From assembly GCA_023105745.1 (NCBI GenBank), contig JALGQZ010000013.1, positions 24,438,605 through 24,502,604 on the forward strand: a stretch of 64,000 nucleotides of DNA. Reading direction: 5' to 3'. A program made the translations under genes and the position numbers. Positions 60,281-64,000 of this stretch are shown here, in pieces (position 1 is the stretch's first letter; each line of letters begins with the position of its first letter). Below the pieces are notes generated by a model, which saw nothing but the letters and a program-made list of their open reading frames with translations, made no database searches and was not told where the DNA came from. This DNA comes from Austropuccinia psidii (taxonomy: Eukaryota > Basidiomycota > Pucciniomycetes > Pucciniales > Sphaerophragmiaceae).

Positions 60281-62340
60281 ATGACTACCAGAAGAAGATC
60301 CCAATAATACATCCAATCAGATGGAGCTGGACTCAGAGGTATAATTGATCCCTCAAAAGGGAAAAGAAAGGGCAAAATCCCCAGTGGAACAGAATCCACA
60401 CAAGGAAGTGCCTTATCCCAAAAACAAGTCCCAGAAATGCCCATGATATCTTGAACAGGGTTAGAGCTAAGTATGAGTAACTCAAACAGGTAAAAATCAC
60501 ATTCAGAGGGCTCAGATAGACCTTTACATGAGCCAGAACAAGTAGTACTACACAGTGTACAGAGACAAGGACTGGTAAATGCTGCCACAAATACACCAAG
60601 GAGTGATGAACTCCTGGCACATCCTCAAAAGGTTCCTCAAAGAGGAGGAAATAGTGAGATACTCCAATGGATGGAATCCACTATCATCCAAACCTCAAAT
60701 CAAAAAGATCAAGGAGTACCATGCCAAAAGGAAGGAGGAAACCAAGGAAGAAGCCCCAGTAGCTTCTACCAGCAAGCCCCAAGCCAGCCCACTTCCCCAA
60801 GAAGGGAAGAAGAGCAAGAAAAAGAACTGGAAAAAACCATATCCCCCAAGTTACAGGATTCCAAAAATCCAAAAAGATGCCATGGACAATATCTTCAACA
60901 TGGCCAGAGCCTTGATGGAATTCAAGGACAAGGAGGAGAAAAGAATGAGACAATCTCATTTCCCAAAGAAATAGCCTTGTCCCCATATGTTGTAAATACT
61001 CTAACAGAAATCAAAAATAGTATCTTACCTTTAAAAGAGAATCAAGATACTTTATTATCCCTACAATAATGAATTAATAATTTATCTTCTTTAACAAAAA
61101 TTGTTGTACAGAACAAAAAAGAAATTGACAACATTAAATTTATTATTGTAAATAATAAACCAAAAATTTTAATTGACAATACTCAAAACTTAATACAAGG
61201 ACAACAAGAATTGTATAAATACATAAAAGATATTAAAGATAAAACTTTGACAATCAATTATGACTTTAGTATTGATAATCTTACAGAAAAACTGAACAAA
61301 TTAAGTATTTCTGTAGAAAAATTTGAAGAAAAGACTTCATCACACCAGAAATTACTCTTAGACCATGTAGAAAAAAGTGATGAAGCAAGAATGCATCTGA
61401 AAGATGATATTCAAAGTGAAATAAGGCTTATTACTGAATAAATGGATAAAATTAACAAGGCTAACTTACATATGCCAAAGTTATCAACCCCATTTTCTCA
61501 CATAAGAAGCCCTGTTGAACCAAAAGAGGAAATAACAAATCCATTCATAACAGACTTGAGTCATCAAGACAACAACCAAGTCTTAATGAAGGAAGTACCT
61601 CAATTAAAAGAATGGCCAACATTCACAGGAGAAGGTTGATATGACCATATGTCATTTATTAAAACAATTGACATGTTACAAGAAGATTATACCATACCAG
61701 ATGGATTGATCACTGCCATATTACACTCACTGTTTGAGAAATCTACAAAAAGATAGTATTATGGAATAAGGCAAACAAATGGAGAAAATACCTGGTCTTG
61801 GTGGAAACAAGAAATAATCACCAAGTGGGCTAATGATGCCTGGAGGTACAAAATAGAGAATGCATTTTAAAACTCCTTCTTTGACCCAGACAAAGATAAA
61901 CCTTTGACTTGGTTCTTGAAACAGTTTGAAATATTAAATTCACTGTACCCAGAAATGTCACAAAAAATGGTACACATTAAAATACTTAAGAACTGTGGAG
62001 GAGAATTGGAGAATTCCCTGAGAAGCAGGTGCATAGACCCATGCTCCACAGAAGAGTATATCAATGCACTAGAAGACATAGTGACAAGGAAAAAAATTGG
62101 CAGAACTTGGAAAAATTAGACATTAAAAGTCCAAGAAAGCCATTTATCAAGAAAGATGAACCAAGAGAAACTTTCAAGCCCAATACATCCAACATTAATG
62201 AGCAAAGAAAGTGCCATAAATGTGGAGGTATTGCACACTTAGCCAAAAATTGCCTTAAAAAAGCAAAAATCAATGAAATTGTGGAAACAGGGGACCACAA
62301 TGATGAAGAATAGGAATATGATTCTGAAATGGACACTGAA
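60281..62340 (+). pseudogene. Family-B gag with overlapping frames
   Basis: An upstream frame (60,579-60,974; MNSWHILKRFLKEEEIVRYS, Lys-rich, ends QSHFPKK) overlaps a second frame in -1 phase (60,671-61,069; ends LPLKENQDTLLSLQ). The second phase continues through stops at about 61,070 and 61,439 as a likely coiled coil (TEKLNKLSISVEKFEEKTSS). The capsid region follows: WPTFTGEG (stop), IDMLQEDYTIPDG, WWKQEIITKWANDAW, WFLKQFEILNSLYPEMSQKM, CGGELENSLRSRCIDPCSTE. A one-base loss near 62,110 shifts frame before the zinc knuckle CHKCGGIAHLAKNC (intact CCHC, about 62,212). Further stops at 61,637, 61,755, 61,868 and 62,311. Inactive, but most blocks are clear. Confidence 0.82.
60959..60968 (+). 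promoter_or_regulatory. Candidate -1 ribosomal frameshift site
   Basis: T TTC CCA AAG in the upstream gag frame contains two overlapping X XXY YYZ heptamers (TTTCCCA, CCCAAAG), 4-13 nt before that frame's TAG stop (60,972). The -1 frame is open across it into the rest of gag. Untested. Confidence 0.4.
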
Positions 62341-64000
62341 GAATCAGAAACTTCTGAAAGTGATTAAATCAACATAATTAATACACAAATTAATAATACT
62401 GATTTAATATATGAAGTACTGGATGTCAATTTAAACTTACCCCAAGTTGGAACATCTGATATAAGCCTCATAAACATACAAGATGCTAAATTGTATAGAA
62501 CCAAACCAGCAAAAGGGATGGGATATACAGCTGGCAAATCAAGTATAAGTATTGTCATGGTGGGAAACCAGGAGGCAAAAGTGAGCTTAGATACAGGAGC
62601 ATATTGTACCTGTGTTGGTAAAAGTTATTTGAAAACAATTGTACCCAATTGGGAAGAAAAACTTCTACCAATACAAGGAGTCAAATTTAGTAGTGCAAGT
62701 GAAAGCATGAATACCCTTGGAGTAATTTACTTAACACTCATTTTTCCTCATCCTTCACAATGTATCAGATTGAAAGTAGAATTTGTAGTAATGGACAACT
62801 GTACTAATAACCATGTTATACTTGGAAATGACTACTTTTCAATTTATGTCATAGATATCTCTAACCAAAAATATAGATATGTTACCATAGGAGAAAACAA
62901 AAGACAAAAATTTGGCTTCATCAATAACAAAATACAAATTACAGTTATTAAGAATGAAGAAAAAAGCCCAGAAATGGATTTTTTCATAACTGAGAAACTA
63001 AAAGAGGCGAATTCAATCATGAATTAACATCAAAAATGAAAGAAAAATTGATTGAACTCTTATCTAAACATAAAAATGCCTTTGCAACTGAAAAAGAACC
63101 ACTAGGTGCCATAATTGGTCATGAGTTAGACACAATCCTTAATTTATATAAACCTTGACCAGCTTATCCAGCCAGCCCAAGAGCTAGAGAAGCTTTAGAG
63201 GTACACATTAAAGAGCTAATGGACCTTGGAGTATGAAGGAAAGTGGGACATAATTAGCAGGTAAAGGTCACTACAACTGTCATTATAACCTGGAATAATG
63301 GAAAATCAAGGATGGCAGGGGACTTTAGAGCTCTAAACACCTATACTATTTCCGACAGATACCCAATACCCAGAATCCATGAGACATTAACACAGCTATC
63401 TCAGGCTAAGTTCATCACAGCCATGGATGAACTAAAAGGCTTTCATCAAAATTTCTTAATAGACAATGCCAGAAAACTACTAAGGATAATTGTCCATTGT
63501 GGAATTTTTGAATATCCAAGAATTCCATTTGGTATAAAAAGTGCACTATACCATTACCAGAGGATGATGAATACCATATTTCCTGAAGAATTATCAGAAG
63601 GATGGCTGATTATTTATATTGATGATATTATAATTTGCTCAGAGACTTGGGATAGTCATTTATCAAGACTAGAAAGAGTCTTACAAAAAATAGTACAAGT
63701 AAACATGAAAATCTCTTTAAAAAAGTGTCATTTTGCATACAGTGAACTGAAAGTACTAGGACATGTTGTATCTGGACTAAGTTTGGGAATAGACAAGAGC
63801 AAAGTAGCAGCAGTACTATTGAAGCCAATGCCCTAAACTAAGAAATAAATGCAATTATTTCTAGGATTTGCTGGTTATTACAGACAGCATATAAAAGATT
63901 TTGCAAGAATTGCTAAATCATTGTATAAGCTCTGTGACCAAAAGGCAGTCTATGGAATGACTGAAGAAAGAGTTAAGGCATATGAAGAATTGAAAAATTC
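62341..64000 (+). pseudogene. Family-B pol: protease and RT, truncated by window
   Basis: The protease frame 62,491-63,027 has the intact catalytic motif VSLDTGAYCTCVG (about 62,583) and the downstream NHVILGNDYFSIY. A one-base loss near 63,008 shifts frame, after which NHELTSKMKEKLIELL and KEPLGAIIGHEL can be read. A short deletion and TGA follow at about 63,157, with stops near 63,234 and 63,254. RT (open frame 63,312-63,836) has DRYPIPRIHETLTQLSQ, AMDELKGFHQNF, IPFGIKSALYHYQ, the intact active site YIDDI (about 63,617) and VLGHVVSGLSLGIDKSKVA. It continues as [20 protein letters not shown] to the end. The minus-strand frame across it is a shadow. Confidence 0.88.

Larger units (their letters stand above)
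57650..64000 (+). mobile_element. Family-B Ty3/gypsy element, runs off window end
   Basis: 5' LTR, primer site, gag with zinc knuckle, protease and RT in order. RNase H, integrase and 3' LTR would lie beyond 64,000. Better preserved than the copy at 18.7-30.3 kb. Confidence 0.85.

Overview
The window looks like a piece of a large, AT-rich, transposon-packed fungal genome. The best guess is a rust fungus (Pucciniales). Several retroelement proteins here, notably the chromodomain Ty3/gypsy polyprotein at 38.4-41.1 kb and the gag/pol at 60-64 kb, resemble families I associate with the myrtle rust Austropuccinia psidii. That assignment rests on memory of protein families and on composition, not on a database search. 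Introns are short (60-130 nt) with GTAAGT-like donors, as in fungi. There are no bacterial features, rRNA, tRNA or CRISPR arrays that I can see.

Almost everything is mobile DNA in stages of decay, and insertion order can be read. Left to right: (1) 0-5.3 kb, a PIF/Harbinger-type transposase remnant (+), a Tet-like 2OG-Fe(II) dioxygenase remnant (-) and a SANT/Myb-like protein remnant with a charged tail (-), possibly one element. (2) 5.8-7.8 kb, a truncated MULE-OTU transposon. (3) 7.8-14.8 kb, the 5' part of a family-A Ty3/gypsy element in minus orientation (LTR, primer site, leader, tandemly duplicated start of gag), carrying a solo family-B LTR and a dead Tc1/mariner element. (4) 14.8-18.7 kb, a badly decayed Ty1/copia polyprotein. 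(5) 18.7-30.3 kb, an old family-B Ty3/gypsy element (+) with a solo family-A LTR inside it. (6) 30.3-33.8 kb, AT-rich spacer and an LTR-like remnant.

The only convincing host gene is a four-exon RING-finger (C3HC4) coiled-coil protein on the minus strand at 33.8-35.0 kb. It lies in a small CpG-bearing, GC-richer island quite unlike its surroundings.

From 35.5 to 57.6 kb there is a nested structure. A second SANT-like gene is split by a family-C LTR element (about 1.1-kb LTRs, 36,346-57,373). That element's 5' LTR contains a family-A Ty3/gypsy deletion derivative and, 95 bp away, a solo family-A LTR. Its interior contains a nearly complete MULE transposon whose transposase is fused to an OTU cysteine-protease domain. 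At 57.65 kb a further family-B element begins (LTR, primer site, gag, protease, RT) and runs off the window end. Its gag shows two overlapping open frames joined by a candidate -1 frameshift site.

Family names used here: A = LTR beginning TGTCAGCCTGTGACTC, about 1.4 kb; B = LTR beginning TGTGAGCC or TGTGAGG, about 2 kb; C = LTR beginning TGATTCAAAACC, about 1.1 kb. All ages, families and insertion orders are inferences from comparing copies within this window.
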